DNA of 46,898 bases from Actinomycetota bacterium (GCA_018831265.1 JAHJCO010000057.1:1-46898), one strand, 5' to 3'. Counted from the stretch's first letter, positions 19,750 through 27,547 are shown. Numbers and translations are program-made. Notes: a model not told the origin generated them from the sequence alone.

Positions 19750-20150
19750 GCCCAGAGCCGCTCTTCCTCTCTCTCGAGAACATCCTCGCCATCCATTCGA
19801 GGATGCTCGAGGAGTTCGGCGGACTGCCGGGGGTCGCGGACCAGGGATTGCTTGAGAGCGCCGTGGCCATGCCATCGGCGGGTTTCGCGGGCGAGTTCCT
19901 GCACGGGACCCTTCCGGCCATGGCCGCGGCCTATCTCTTCCACCTGTGCAAGAACCATCCGTTCCTGGACGGCAATAAACGCACGGCTGTCGTCGCAGCC
20001 GAGATGTTCCTCGGTCTCAACGGGATGCGGCTCGATATCGCCGACGAAGAGCTCGAGGAACTCTGTCTGGACGTGGCATCGGGTGTGATATCGAAGGACG
20101 AGGCAACTGCCTTCTTTGAAGAGCACTCGGTATTCCTCAACGGTGACTAG
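19746..20150 (+). CDS. doc: Doc-type Fic toxin (death on curing)
   Basis: A 134-residue Fic-fold protein with the motif HPFLDGNKRTA beginning at His71, typical of Doc (the second Gly of classical Fic replaced by Lys). Doc of phage P1 phosphorylates EF-Tu and stops translation; the same is expected here. The GTG start overlaps the antitoxin stop. Doc is classically paired with Phd, whereas here its partner is an AbrB/MazE-type protein. Confidence 0.9.
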   Translation: MSPEPLFLSLENILAIHSRMLEEFGGLPGVADQGLLESAVAMPSAGFAGEFLHGTLPAMAAAYLFHLCKNHPFLDGNKRTAVVAAEMFLGLNGMRLDIADEELEELCLDVASGVISKDEATAFFEEHSVFLNGD

Positions 20151-20244
20151 GCACAGTACAGCCTGAGCACCCCGGTCGGTCAGTCGGCCGATAATCGCAT
20201 TTATCCCTCGATATTGATGCGCCCGGCTTCGACATGATAAGATA

Positions 20245-20261
20245 TTGATAATGATTCTCAA
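20245..20261. promoter_or_regulatory. Fur-type operator upstream of the regulator gene
   Basis: TGATAATGATTCTCA (20246-20260) is the 7-1-7 Fur box with one mismatch, and TT..AA flanks extend it to 17 bases. It lies just before the ribosome site GGGGAGG. A TTGATG (20214) -18- TAAGAT (20238) promoter directly precedes it, so repressor binding would block the start of the regulator-znu operon. Confidence 0.7.
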
Positions 20262-20273
20262 CAAGGGGAGGTC

Positions 20274-20696
20274 ATGGAGCTTTCCAGGAGGCTGAGCAGC
20301 AGGGGATACCGCCGGACCCGGCAGCGGGATGCCGTGTTCGACGTCCTGGCCGAGAACGCCGGGCGGCCGATGAAGGCCGAGGAGGTCCTCGTGCTTGCGA
20401 AAGAGAAAGCACCGGGCATAGGTATCGCGACCGTGTACCGTGCACTCGAGCTGTTTGTCGAGCTGGGTGTAGCCCAGCAGGTCCACCTGCACGAAAGGTC
20501 CCAGCACTACGAGGTGGATACCGGGCACCACCACCACTACATGGTCTGCGTGTCCTGCGGGTCTCGCGAGCAACTCGACGCCTGTACGATGGACAAGCTC
20601 GAAGACGTGATCAAAGACGAGACCGACTTCCTGGTCACCTCGCACTGCCTGGGTCTGTGGGGCTACTGCTCCTCCTGCCTTCCGGGCAAGGCCTGA
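20274..20696 (+). CDS. Fur-family metalloregulator (Fur or Zur)
   Basis: A 140-residue repressor. The N-terminal winged helix (RRTRQRDAVFDVLAE...KAPGIGIATVYRALELFVELGVAQQV) is followed by the metal-sensing domain with GHHHHYMVCVSCG and a second CSSC at the C-terminus. The two CxxC pairs form the structural zinc site of the family. It is followed after 25 bases by a Znu-type transporter, which favours zinc sensing (Zur). However, the upstream box reads as a Fur/PerR-type TGATAAT rather than a Zur-type element, so iron or manganese is not excluded. Confidence 0.88.
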   Translation: MELSRRLSSRGYRRTRQRDAVFDVLAENAGRPMKAEEVLVLAKEKAPGIGIATVYRALELFVELGVAQQVHLHERSQHYEVDTGHHHHYMVCVSCGSREQLDACTMDKLEDVIKDETDFLVTSHCLGLWGYCSSCLPGKA

Positions 20697-20721
20697 ACCG
20701 AATCAGAGGAATGAGTGCGGG

Positions 20722-21675
20722 ATGTCTGGCCAGGTGATGATGATAATGTTTCTCAAAAAGTATCGGACCGTCGTATTGCCCGCGGTGGTCGTTCTCGCTG
20801 TCGTGACACTGTCGATCCTCCCGGCCGGTTGTGGCGGTCAGGATACATCGGGCAGGCTGAAGGTATCGGCATCCATCGTGCCGCTCGCCGATTTCTGCTC
20901 CCGCGTGGGAGGCGAGCACGTGGAGGTGCAGTGCCTGGTCCCCCCGGGTGCCGGCTGCGGCCATACCTTCGAGCCGACTCCCGGGAGCATGGATTTCCTG
21001 AGTAAGGCGGGTGTGTTCGTGGAGAACGGGTTGGGGCTCGAGTCCTGGGCGACGGACGTTCTATCGAAGATCACCCGGCCCGACGTAGTCAGGGTCGTTG
21101 CCGCCGAGGCCGTCCCCGCCGACCTGCTGCTGCCATCTGTGGAGGGTGAGCCAGGCCTCGAGGACCCACACGTATGGCTCGACCCGTCCCTGGCCGTCTA
21201 TCAGGTCGAAGCCATCAGGGAAGGACTCGTCGAGGCCGACCCCTCGAACGCCGAGGTGTACCAGCGGAACGCGGCGGCGTACATCGAGGAGCTGAAGGGG
21301 TTGGACGGGGAACTTAGAAGAGAGCTCGAGCAGGTCAAGGGCGCGTCGTTCATCTCCACGCACCCGACCTGGACTTACTTTGCGCCGCACTTCGGCCTGG
21401 TCCAGGTAGGCGAGGTGGAGGAGCTCCCCGGCAAGGAGCCGAGCGCGCGCCGGATCGCCGAGCTTATGGAGAAGGTGAAGGAGTTCGACGTGAAGGCGGT
21501 CTTCGCCGAGCCACAGCTCAGTCCAAGGGCGCTGGAGATAATCACGAAGGACGCGGGACCCGGTGTGAAGGTCGCGACGGTGGACCCGGTTGGAGACCCG
21601 GACAACCCGGAGGTCAGTGACTACATCAAGATGATGCGTTTCGACGTTGGAGTGATGAGCGAGGCCCTCGAGTGA
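20722..21675 (+). CDS. znuA: Metal ABC transporter substrate-binding lipoprotein (ZnuA-like)
   Basis: A 317-residue cluster A-I binding protein. A signal peptide with lipobox LPAGC places it on the outer face of the membrane. The metal ligands fit His in GHTFEPTP, His in DPHVWLDP, His in STHPTWTYF and an Asp in TVDPVG. The His-rich loop typical of many ZnuA proteins is absent, so zinc and manganese are both possible. It overlaps the ATPase start by 4 bases (GTGA) and lies behind the Fur-family regulator, so uptake should rise when the metal is scarce. Confidence 0.9.
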   Translation: MSGQVMMIMFLKKYRTVVLPAVVVLAVVTLSILPAGCGGQDTSGRLKVSASIVPLADFCSRVGGEHVEVQCLVPPGAGCGHTFEPTPGSMDFLSKAGVFVENGLGLESWATDVLSKITRPDVVRVVAAEAVPADLLLPSVEGEPGLEDPHVWLDPSLAVYQVEAIREGLVEADPSNAEVYQRNAAAYIEELKGLDGELRRELEQVKGASFISTHPTWTYFAPHFGLVQVGEVEELPGKEPSARRIAELMEKVKEFDVKAVFAEPQLSPRALEIITKDAGPGVKVATVDPVGDPDNPEVSDYIKMMRFDVGVMSEALE

Positions 21676-22487
21676 GCAGGCAGTGCAGGGTCGCCGAGTA
21701 CTTCGACGGATCAGCCGGCGAGCGCGGGCCGCTCATCGAGCTTGACCACGTGAACGTTTCCATGTCCGGTTACCCGGTCCTCGATGACATCACCTTCACA
21801 CTGGGCGAGAGGACGTTTCTTGGGGTGGTGGGCCCGAACGGCGCGGGAAAGACCACGCTGCTCAGGGTGATGCTGGGACTCATAGCACCGGACAACGGCA
21901 CGGTCCGGGTGATGGGGATGGGCCCCCGGGAGCTCAAGCACGAGCTGCACCACATAGGCTACATGCCCCAGACGGTCCTGTTCGACCCGACGTTCCCGGT
22001 GTCCGTGTTCGACGTGGTGATGATGGGCCGCAGCTGCTGCATCGGCGTGCTCAGGTTCCCGGGCAGGGCCGACCGTGCGGCGGTCCAGGACGGCATAGAG
22101 CTGGTTGGGTTGAAAGGCCTGGAGAAGCGCCCCATCGGCGAGCTCTCCGGCGGCCAGCAGAAGCGGGCGTTCCTGGCCAGGGCGCTGTGCCGCGAGACCC
22201 GCATCCTGTTCCTCGACGAGCCCACCAGCGGGCTGGACCTGCCCGCCCAGGAGCAGTTCATGGACCTCCTCACGCGGCTGAAGGAGGAGATGGGACTCTC
22301 CGTCATCTTCGTGTCGCACGACGTGCAGACGCTGGCGCGATACTCCGACGACATGATCTGCATAAACCACACCATGCACCTGCACGGCCGGCCCTCCGAT
22401 GTCGTCGGGAGCGACCGCCTGAAGGAAGCGTACCGCTGCGAGTTCGACTTCCTCGTCGGCGGCGGCGAGCACACCGGAGGTCGGTGA
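21672..22487 (+). CDS. znuC: Metal ABC transporter ATPase (ZnuC-like)
   Basis: A 271-residue ATPase. GPNGAGKTT is Walker A, LSGGQQKRAFLARAL is the signature, ILFLDEPTSGLD is Walker B and SHD the switch His. The C-terminal extension after the core is about 35 residues. The GTG start overlaps the binding-protein stop by 4 bases, and its TGA shares one base with the permease ATG. It would power uptake of the ion captured by the lipoprotein. Confidence 0.93.
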   Translation: MSRQCRVAEYFDGSAGERGPLIELDHVNVSMSGYPVLDDITFTLGERTFLGVVGPNGAGKTTLLRVMLGLIAPDNGTVRVMGMGPRELKHELHHIGYMPQTVLFDPTFPVSVFDVVMMGRSCCIGVLRFPGRADRAAVQDGIELVGLKGLEKRPIGELSGGQQKRAFLARALCRETRILFLDEPTSGLDLPAQEQFMDLLTRLKEEMGLSVIFVSHDVQTLARYSDDMICINHTMHLHGRPSDVVGSDRLKEAYRCEFDFLVGGGEHTGGR

Positions 22488-23311
22488 TGCTGGTACACGG
22501 CTTCATGCAGCGGGCGCTGGTCGGAGGGCTCGTCGTCGCGGTTGTGTGCGCCGTCTTCTCGTTCTTCGTGAACGTGAGGCGCCTCGCCTTCGCCGGGGAG
22601 GGGATAGCACATGCGGCGTTCGGCGGGGTCGCGATCGGCATCCTGGCGGGCATCAACACGCTGGTCGCAGCAGCCGTATTCTGCGTGCTGGTGGCCGTCG
22701 GTATAGGCTGGCTCTCGCGAAAGGGAAAGATCCACGAGGACACAGTGATTGGCATTCTCTTCTCCGCCTCGATGGCGCTGGGCGTGGTCCTGGTCTCACT
22801 GGCACACGCCTACAACGTCGACCTGATGAGTTACCTGTTCGGGAGCATCCTAGCCCTTGACTGGAGCGACGTCGTGGTGCTCGCCGTCGTCGGCGTGTTG
22901 GCGGTGGCTTTCGTCGCCCTGTTCTTCAAGGAACTTCTATTCACGGTCTTCGACGAGGAGACGGCAACGGCGAGCGGCATCCCCGTCAGGTTCGCCTACT
23001 ACGGGCTGCTCATCGCGATAGCCCTGGTCATCGTGGTCTCCATCAAGCTGATCGGAATAATCCTGGTCTCGGCGCTGCTCGTCGTACCGGGCGCGGCGGG
23101 CATGCAGTTCGCGCGGAACTACAGGGGCGTGATGGTGGCCTCTCTCGTCTGCGCGGTGACCGCGGTCGTCGTCGGCCTGGTGCTCTCCTACAGCTACGAC
23201 CTGGCCTCGGGCGCCTCGATAGTCCTGGTCCTGGTCGGCCTGTTCCTGCTCGCACTCGCTTTTTCCCCCCGGAGGTCGTACGTCAGAAGGGTGTTCCACA
23301 GTGAGAATTAA
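22487..23311 (+). CDS. znuB: Metal ABC transporter permease (ZnuB-like)
   Basis: A 274-residue permease with about eight helices. Family segments include RRLAFAGEGIAHAAFGGVAIG near the N-terminus, DLMSYLFGSILAL, and KLIGIILVSALLVVPGAAGMQFA. The ATG overlaps the ATPase stop (TGATG) and has CGGAGGT upstream. It completes the uptake system; a large repeat region follows its stop. Confidence 0.93.
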   Translation: MLVHGFMQRALVGGLVVAVVCAVFSFFVNVRRLAFAGEGIAHAAFGGVAIGILAGINTLVAAAVFCVLVAVGIGWLSRKGKIHEDTVIGILFSASMALGVVLVSLAHAYNVDLMSYLFGSILALDWSDVVVLAVVGVLAVAFVALFFKELLFTVFDEETATASGIPVRFAYYGLLIAIALVIVVSIKLIGIILVSALLVVPGAAGMQFARNYRGVMVASLVCAVTAVVVGLVLSYSYDLASGASIVLVLVGLFLLALAFSPRRSYVRRVFHSEN

Positions 23312-23450
23312 CCTCAACCATCTTTTCCCACCGGCTAGGTTGTCCTCAACTATCTTCTTCAACCAGATCATTGATAACTGAAAACTTGACATGGGAAACA
23401 ATGCTTGAGGAGTTTTCCAAAGCAGAATCGATGAGAAATAATGGTTGAGG
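23312..23450. repeat. Cluster of 19-bp repeats, CCTCAACCATNTTTTCCCA type
   Basis: Four related units lie in 139 bases. Two are on the plus strand, at 23312-23330 (CCTCAACCATCTTTTCCCA) and, more degenerate, at 23344-23362. Two are on the minus strand, at 23392-23410 (CCTCAAGCATTGTTTCCCA) and 23432-23450 (CCTCAACCATTATTTCTCA). The opposed pairs could fold into long stems. It lies in the 491-base gene-free gap after znuB. Confidence 0.7.
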
Positions 23451-23596
23451 TGTTTTCCCACGAGGACTCCCCGGGCAGACTCCTGCATGCTGTATTTACT
23501 CCCTTGGAAGCTGGTGCCGATACAACCAGTGCCAACCCCTCATCGGCTGACCTCGGCTCGAAAGGCGGCCTCAAGCAGCTTCGTAAACCGAGACAT

Positions 23597-23761
23597 GGTG
23601 TCGGAGGTTTGCCTAACAATACAAGCATCTTCATCAAATGAACAACACAAGCAACTCCAGCAACGCCCAAACGGGCTTGGACGGGGAATTCGGAGCGGTT
23701 TTCGTGGTTTATGATTCGTCAGTCAGCTACTGCTGATAGTGTGAGGCAAACCTCCGACACC
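23597..23761. mobile_element. 165-bp element bounded by 18-bp perfect inverted repeats
   Basis: GGTGTCGGAGGTTTGCCT (23597-23614) and its exact reverse complement (23744-23761) flank 129 bases with no open gene of note. The ends contain the CCTCCGACACC core of the REP-like units elsewhere in the window. Size and terminal bases resemble the 168-bp element at 46513-46680. It looks like a miniature, non-autonomous repeat unit. No flanking target duplication was identified. Confidence 0.65.
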
Positions 23762-23769
23762 TTCTACCT

Positions 23770-23801
23770 ACAGGTTCTTGTGAGGACCCCTTTTGTTACA
23801 T
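23770..23801. repeat. Second copy of the TTCTTGTGAGGA repeat
   Basis: About 32 bases match 18122-18152 with a few mismatches and one indel; both copies have ACAG.TTCTTGTGAGGA followed by a TTTTGTT run and CAT. It abuts the 3' end of the flavoprotein gene, so it may also act as a 3'-end element. Confidence 0.5.
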
Positions 23802-23802
23802 G

Positions 23803-25557
23803 TCAGTTGAACTTCGGGCCCAGGAAGAGCATCCGCAGCCCCTTCGTGGCGAACTTCGCCTTGCTGGCGGTGGCTTTCCGTGCCTCGAGGGAGACCTTGC
23901 CGTCGCGCTTGGTCGCTACCAGCAGGCGGTCCCACTCGCGGGAGGTCTTCGGGTAGTCCGAGCGGACGTGGTAGGTCGCCTGCCCGGCCACCCGGGTCTC
24001 GGTGCGCATGAGAGCGGCGTCCGCGGTGATCCCGGCCAGCTCGACCATGGCGAGCGTCTCGTGGAGCCTCATCAGCTCGTGGGGGTTCGTCGCGCGGGCC
24101 TGGGCGGACAGCTCCGCTATCTCGGCCACCTTCTGTCGGCCCGAGAGCATCCCACTCTCGTTCCTTGTAAGCCCGAAGTACCTGGTCATGGTGCGCTGCA
24201 GCTCGCGCTCAAGGTCCATCCAGCGGGGGCCGTCTTCGCGCCTGAGATAGGAGAACATCCGCTCGCGTGCCTCCTCGACCTGCCCGTCCGCGCTCCCCGG
24301 CTCGACCGGCCGGGCATCCGCGAGGTACGCAGCGATGCCATTAGCCGCCCTGGCGCCTCCCATCACCGCTCCCACGAATGCCATGCAGAGCATAGCGCCG
24401 GAATCGCCGGCGGCGAACAGCCCCGGGACGCCGGACTGCATGTCGGGCCTGTTCCAGATGTGCGGCAGGAGGGCGACCATGTGTATCTCGGCCTCCACCG
24501 CGTCGCGCCCGAGGACGATGCCCTTCTTCTCAACGTAGCTGTGCATGAGGGGCACCTCGTTGGACCACGCGTTCCTCATCTCTTCGATGTCGGCGGGGGA
24601 GAGCCCGGATGTGTCTATGTAGATCGGGGCGCGCCCCTCGAGGGCCTCCCGGTGCATCCCGTAGATGATGAGCTCGCGGGCGGGGGCGCCGAGCCTCGCC
24701 CCCAGCGGGTCGTAGTTGCTCATGAACTCCTCGCCGAGTGCGTTCTTCAGCCTGCACCCGGCGCTCAGGAGCCCCGAGATGCCGGGCGTGGCCCAGTCGA
24801 CCGGCGAGATGGTCGTCATCGCGAACTCCAGGCCGAAGACCTCGCCCCCCGCGTTCAGAGCGGCGACCTGCCCCTCCCCGGTCATGTAGGGGTTGCTCGC
24901 GGTGTCGAAGGGCGCGCCCGAGCAGTCGCGCAGCACCGGCTCCCAGAACCTGTCGCAGGTCCCCGTCGAGATGAGCACGGCGGGTGCATCCACACGGACG
25001 AACTGTCCCGTACGCGAGTTGAAGCCCACAACGCCCGCGGCCCGCCCGTTGTGAGTGAGAACCTCCTGCGCGCTGGTACGCTCCAGCGCGATAGCCCCGA
25101 GCTTCTTGAGGCGCACGTCCAGTATCGGCTTTATCTCGGCCCCCTCAATCCAGAGCGCCGAGCCTCCGGCCGCGTTCACCAGTCTCAGCGCCCCGTTTGA
25201 GTCCCGGACCCCGACCCCCAGACTCTCGAGCTTCATCAACCCCTCGTAACCTTCCTCCATGATCTCGGGGCCGAAGAAGTCCGTCATACCGGCTTCGCAC
25301 CTGCCGGTCAACTGCGGGAGGATGATGTTCTGGAACACCTGCATGAAGAAGCGCTTCTTCCGGGTGAAGAACCTCGGGGAGACGGCGATGTAGTGGTCCA
25401 TGCCGGTGGCCGCGTTGCCACCGCGCTTGAGCGTGGACTTCTCGATGACCGCGACCTTCAGGTCAGGGTTCGACTCCAGCAGATGTAGCGCGGTCATGCA
25501 ACCAGCCACGCCACCGCCCACGATCGCTACGTCCGCCTGGACCCGTGTTTCAGACAT
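23803..25557 (-). CDS. FAD-dependent oxidoreductase, AprA/fumarate-reductase-like
   Basis: A 584-residue flavoprotein. VAIVGGGVAGCMTALHLLESNPDLKVAVIEKS is the FAD Rossmann site, and RGGNAATGMDHYIAV is the following FAD loop. TISPVDWATPGISGLLSAGC and a C-terminal GLFAAGDSGAMLCMAFVGAVMGGARAANGIAAYL complete the FrdA/SdhA/AprA-type fold, with a helical C-terminal domain. The adjacent ferredoxin gene, 9 bases upstream, recalls the AprB-AprA pairing of adenylylsulfate reductase. No other sulfur gene is present, so another substrate is likely. The ATG follows AGGAG. It is the third gene of a TetR-controlled operon. Confidence 0.85.
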   Translation of the reverse strand: MSETRVQADVAIVGGGVAGCMTALHLLESNPDLKVAVIEKSTLKRGGNAATGMDHYIAVSPRFFTRKKRFFMQVFQNIILPQLTGRCEAGMTDFFGPEIMEEGYEGLMKLESLGVGVRDSNGALRLVNAAGGSALWIEGAEIKPILDVRLKKLGAIALERTSAQEVLTHNGRAAGVVGFNSRTGQFVRVDAPAVLISTGTCDRFWEPVLRDCSGAPFDTASNPYMTGEGQVAALNAGGEVFGLEFAMTTISPVDWATPGISGLLSAGCRLKNALGEEFMSNYDPLGARLGAPARELIIYGMHREALEGRAPIYIDTSGLSPADIEEMRNAWSNEVPLMHSYVEKKGIVLGRDAVEAEIHMVALLPHIWNRPDMQSGVPGLFAAGDSGAMLCMAFVGAVMGGARAANGIAAYLADARPVEPGSADGQVEEARERMFSYLRREDGPRWMDLERELQRTMTRYFGLTRNESGMLSGRQKVAEIAELSAQARATNPHELMRLHETLAMVELAGITADAALMRTETRVAGQATYHVRSDYPKTSREWDRLLVATKRDGKVSLEARKATASKAKFATKGLRMLFLGPKFN

Positions 25558-25566
25558 CGTGCACTC

Positions 25567-25761
25567 CTAAACCTCGAAGTTGAAATGGACCTCGATGGCA
25601 CCGGCGTGGCACTCCAGCATGCACACCCCGCAGATCCAGCACTCGAGGGGGTAGGCCGCAACCGGGACGCCCTCCCTCATCTCCAGGATGTCGCCGGGGC
25701 AGTATTTCGCGCAGGCTCCGCAGCCGTCGCACCTCCTGGCGTCGACCTCGATACGTTCCAT
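25567..25761 (-). CDS. Small 2[4Fe-4S] ferredoxin
   Basis: A 64-residue ferredoxin with two cluster motifs: CDGCGACAKYCP (CxxCxxCxxxCP) and CWICGVCMLECH (CxxCxxCxxxC, with His where Pro is usual). It is the probable electron carrier or subunit of the flavoprotein encoded next. Its length is far below AprB (about 150 residues), as the C-terminal tail of AprB is missing. Its ATG lies one base after the TetR stop; GGGGTGATC upstream could serve as ribosome site. Confidence 0.93.
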   Translation of the reverse strand: MERIEVDARRCDGCGACAKYCPGDILEMREGVPVAAYPLECWICGVCMLECHAGAIEVHFNFEV

Positions 25762-25762
25762 G

Positions 25763-26440
25763 TCAGATCACCCCTTCAGCGTCCGTCATGGGTGAAGTCC
25801 CACTCCAGGCGAATGTATCCCTCATCTCGTCGAGCCTTGGCTCCAGGTCGGGCCTCGCCTCGTCGGTGACTATTCCGGCGAACAGTATCCGGGCGATCTC
25901 GACGAAAGCTCCGGTCGCGTTCATGTCGAGCCTTGCGAGGCTTGGGGGGCTGAGAATGTCGAACACGGAGTTGGAGATGACCAGCCCGAGTATCCTGGGA
26001 TCCACCTCGGGGCGGAAGACCCCGGATGCGACCCCCTGCCTGAGGAGCTCGGAGAGCCTGATGTCGAACTGTTGCTTCTTGAGCTCACACACGATTATCT
26101 GGACGCCCGGGAACCGGTGCTCGATGTCGTCGATCAGCGGCTGGCCGATCCTTGAGAGCTCGAAGCCGGCTATCATCGCCAGGCGGCCGAGCTTCTCCAT
26201 GAAATCCAGCTCGACATCCGAGAGGACCAGGTCGATCTCCGCGTTCACGCGGGAGACGGAGTCGGCCACCACCTCGAAGAGCAGGTTCTCCTTGGAGCCG
26301 AAGTTCTTGTACAGGGTCTTCTTGCTTATACCGAGAGCGGAGGCGAGGTCGTCCATCCTGACCTTGTTGTAGCCGACTGTGAAGAACCGCTCGCGCGCCT
26401 CGTCGATTATCCTGGCCCTCGTCTCGTCACCGGGTGTCAC
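25763..26440 (-). CDS. TetR-family transcriptional regulator
   Basis: A 225-residue repressor. The N-terminal HTH is clear: RARIIDEARERFFTVGYNKVRMDDLASALGISKKTLYKNFGSKENL. The C-terminal helical ligand domain is typical in length. The GTG start with AGGAAG upstream is preferred to a longer ATG frame that begins in a repeat. It is the first gene of the operon with ferredoxin and flavoprotein, so it likely controls its own operon through the palindrome at 26562-26591 in response to the flavoprotein's substrate. Confidence 0.9.
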   Translation of the reverse strand: MTPGDETRARIIDEARERFFTVGYNKVRMDDLASALGISKKTLYKNFGSKENLLFEVVADSVSRVNAEIDLVLSDVELDFMEKLGRLAMIAGFELSRIGQPLIDDIEHRFPGVQIIVCELKKQQFDIRLSELLRQGVASGVFRPEVDPRILGLVISNSVFDILSPPSLARLDMNATGAFVEIARILFAGIVTDEARPDLEPRLDEMRDTFAWSGTSPMTDAEGVI

Positions 26441-26461
26441 TTCACTTCCTCTGGCTCGCCT

Positions 26462-26541
26462 GGGACTGAAGTCCCGGGCCAACATACATTTACTTGGGGG
26501 CGGACTTCACTCCACCGACGGCCTTCCGGGACTGAAGTCCC
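26462..26541. repeat. Two GGGACTGAAGTCCC palindromes
   Basis: Identical palindromes at 26462-26475 and 26528-26541, each extended by CC/GG pairs, lie between the TetR start and its operator. A looser relative lies between them (GGCGGACTTCACTCC), and a changed version lies at 39016-39033. They would be in the TetR 5' leader and could form hairpins. Confidence 0.7.
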
Positions 26542-26561
26542 TGGCCCAAGTCGAGTGCGTG

Positions 26562-26591
26562 TGTGGAAACTATAGTCATGCGTATAGTTTC
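26562..26591. promoter_or_regulatory. Candidate TetR operator
   Basis: A perfect inverted repeat with 11-bp arms, TGGAAACTATA (26562-26572) and TATAGTTTCCA (26581-26591), and an 8-base spacer. A consensus TTGACA on the minus strand (26613-26608) lies just upstream, although the matching -10 is poorly spaced. The 26441-26770 gap holds these elements and the palindromes, and otherwise no gene. Confidence 0.75.
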
Positions 26592-26770
26592 CAATAGGAT
26601 AATCATTACTGTCAATAGTTAAATACAGATTACTTCGTCCCCAGGCATGTATGTGATGGGTGGATGGAGGATCTGAGGGTATCCTCGAGGGAACCAGGCT
26701 CACCGTCAAATGATCAGAGCAGCCACCGACACTGACGCCTGAAGCATCCTGGAGACACGGGATCGGAACA

Positions 26771-27283
26771 CTACTGGCCGCCGCTCCTCGACGCGATGCT
26801 GATCTCTGTCTTGCCCTGCGCGTTTCTGTCTATTGCGACGATCCTGCCCTCGGCTTCGTCTCCCACCATGAACAGGGCGCCCTCCGAGCTGGCGGTAACG
26901 TCCGAGAAACCGGGCATGCCGGAGAGCTTGTCCTTGTACCAGGCGACGACCTTGTTCACTGAGTCGTCAGTCATCAGCGTCGCACTGACGATCTTGGAGG
27001 TCCCTTCCTCGGTCGTCGTGCTAATGCTTCCCGAGGACTCCTTGTCGTACGTGGAGTCCGGGTAGATCGGTACTCCGAGGTCCTCCTCGGTCGGGAGCTC
27101 GTCCGCTACCTCGGTTGTGGTGGTGCCCTCCCCGGTCTCGGTGACTATCTTGTTGCCCTCCTCGCTGATCTCCGCCTTACCTTCATCTGTAACGATGGTG
27201 GTCTTGCCACTGCCGCAGCCGGTCGCGGTGAGGACCCCGATGACGAACGCCGCCGTCAGCAGTATGATCGTGATCTTTCGCAT
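26771..27283 (-). CDS. Predicted lipoprotein of unknown function
   Basis: A 170-residue protein with a signal peptide and lipobox TATGC. A Thr/Glu-rich linker (residues about 28-65) follows, then a compact domain with GVPIYPDSTY, a helix DDSVNKVVAWYKDKLSGMPG and FMVGDEAEGRIVAIDRNAQGKTEISIASR. The YP-start and helix-strand pattern is seen in uncharacterised envelope lipoproteins. No enzyme motif is visible. It stands downstream of a small membrane protein. Confidence 0.8.
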   Translation of the reverse strand: MRKITIILLTAAFVIGVLTATGCGSGKTTIVTDEGKAEISEEGNKIVTETGEGTTTTEVADELPTEEDLGVPIYPDSTYDKESSGSISTTTEEGTSKIVSATLMTDDSVNKVVAWYKDKLSGMPGFSDVTASSEGALFMVGDEAEGRIVAIDRNAQGKTEISIASRSGGQ

Positions 27284-27331
27284 ATCCCACTCCTTCCTCT
27301 ACAACCGGAGCAACAAGAGAATGACACAGAG

Positions 27332-27547
27332 CTACTTGTCAGGGTCTTTTATGATATCACGGGAGCGCGAAGGGCGACGAACAGTACGACCACGAGGCTC
27401 ACGTGCGGATGTCCCGGTACGAGCAGTAGCTTCCCGGCCGCGGGAGGCCAGCCACAAGACAAGCGTGATGAAACCGCCGAAGAAGGAAAGGTTCGTAAGC
27501 ACGAGCACGACCCTGGCCCTGCGCGTCCGCCTCTGCAACTCCTCCAA
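27332..27547 (-). CDS. Small single-helix membrane protein (tentative)
   Basis: A 71-residue frame with a TTG start. A basic N-terminus (EELQRRTRRAR) precedes one membrane helix (VVLVLTNLSFFGGFITLVLWLA), and an Arg-rich tail follows. The charge pattern is sensible for a membrane protein. It precedes the lipoprotein by 48 bases in the same direction. No homology is recognised and the ribosome site is weak, so it may not be real. Confidence 0.4.
   Translation of the reverse strand: MEELQRRTRRARVVLVLTNLSFFGGFITLVLWLASRGREATARTGTSAREPRGRTVRRPSRSRDIIKDPDK

Noticed and set aside
23445..23714. Open frames through the repeat region after znuB
   Set aside because: They run through inverted repeats, lack ribosome sites and show no protein-like pattern.
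25465..25485. tRNA-like GGTTCGACTCC string
   Set aside because: It lies inside the flavoprotein's FAD domain and no cloverleaf can be drawn around it.
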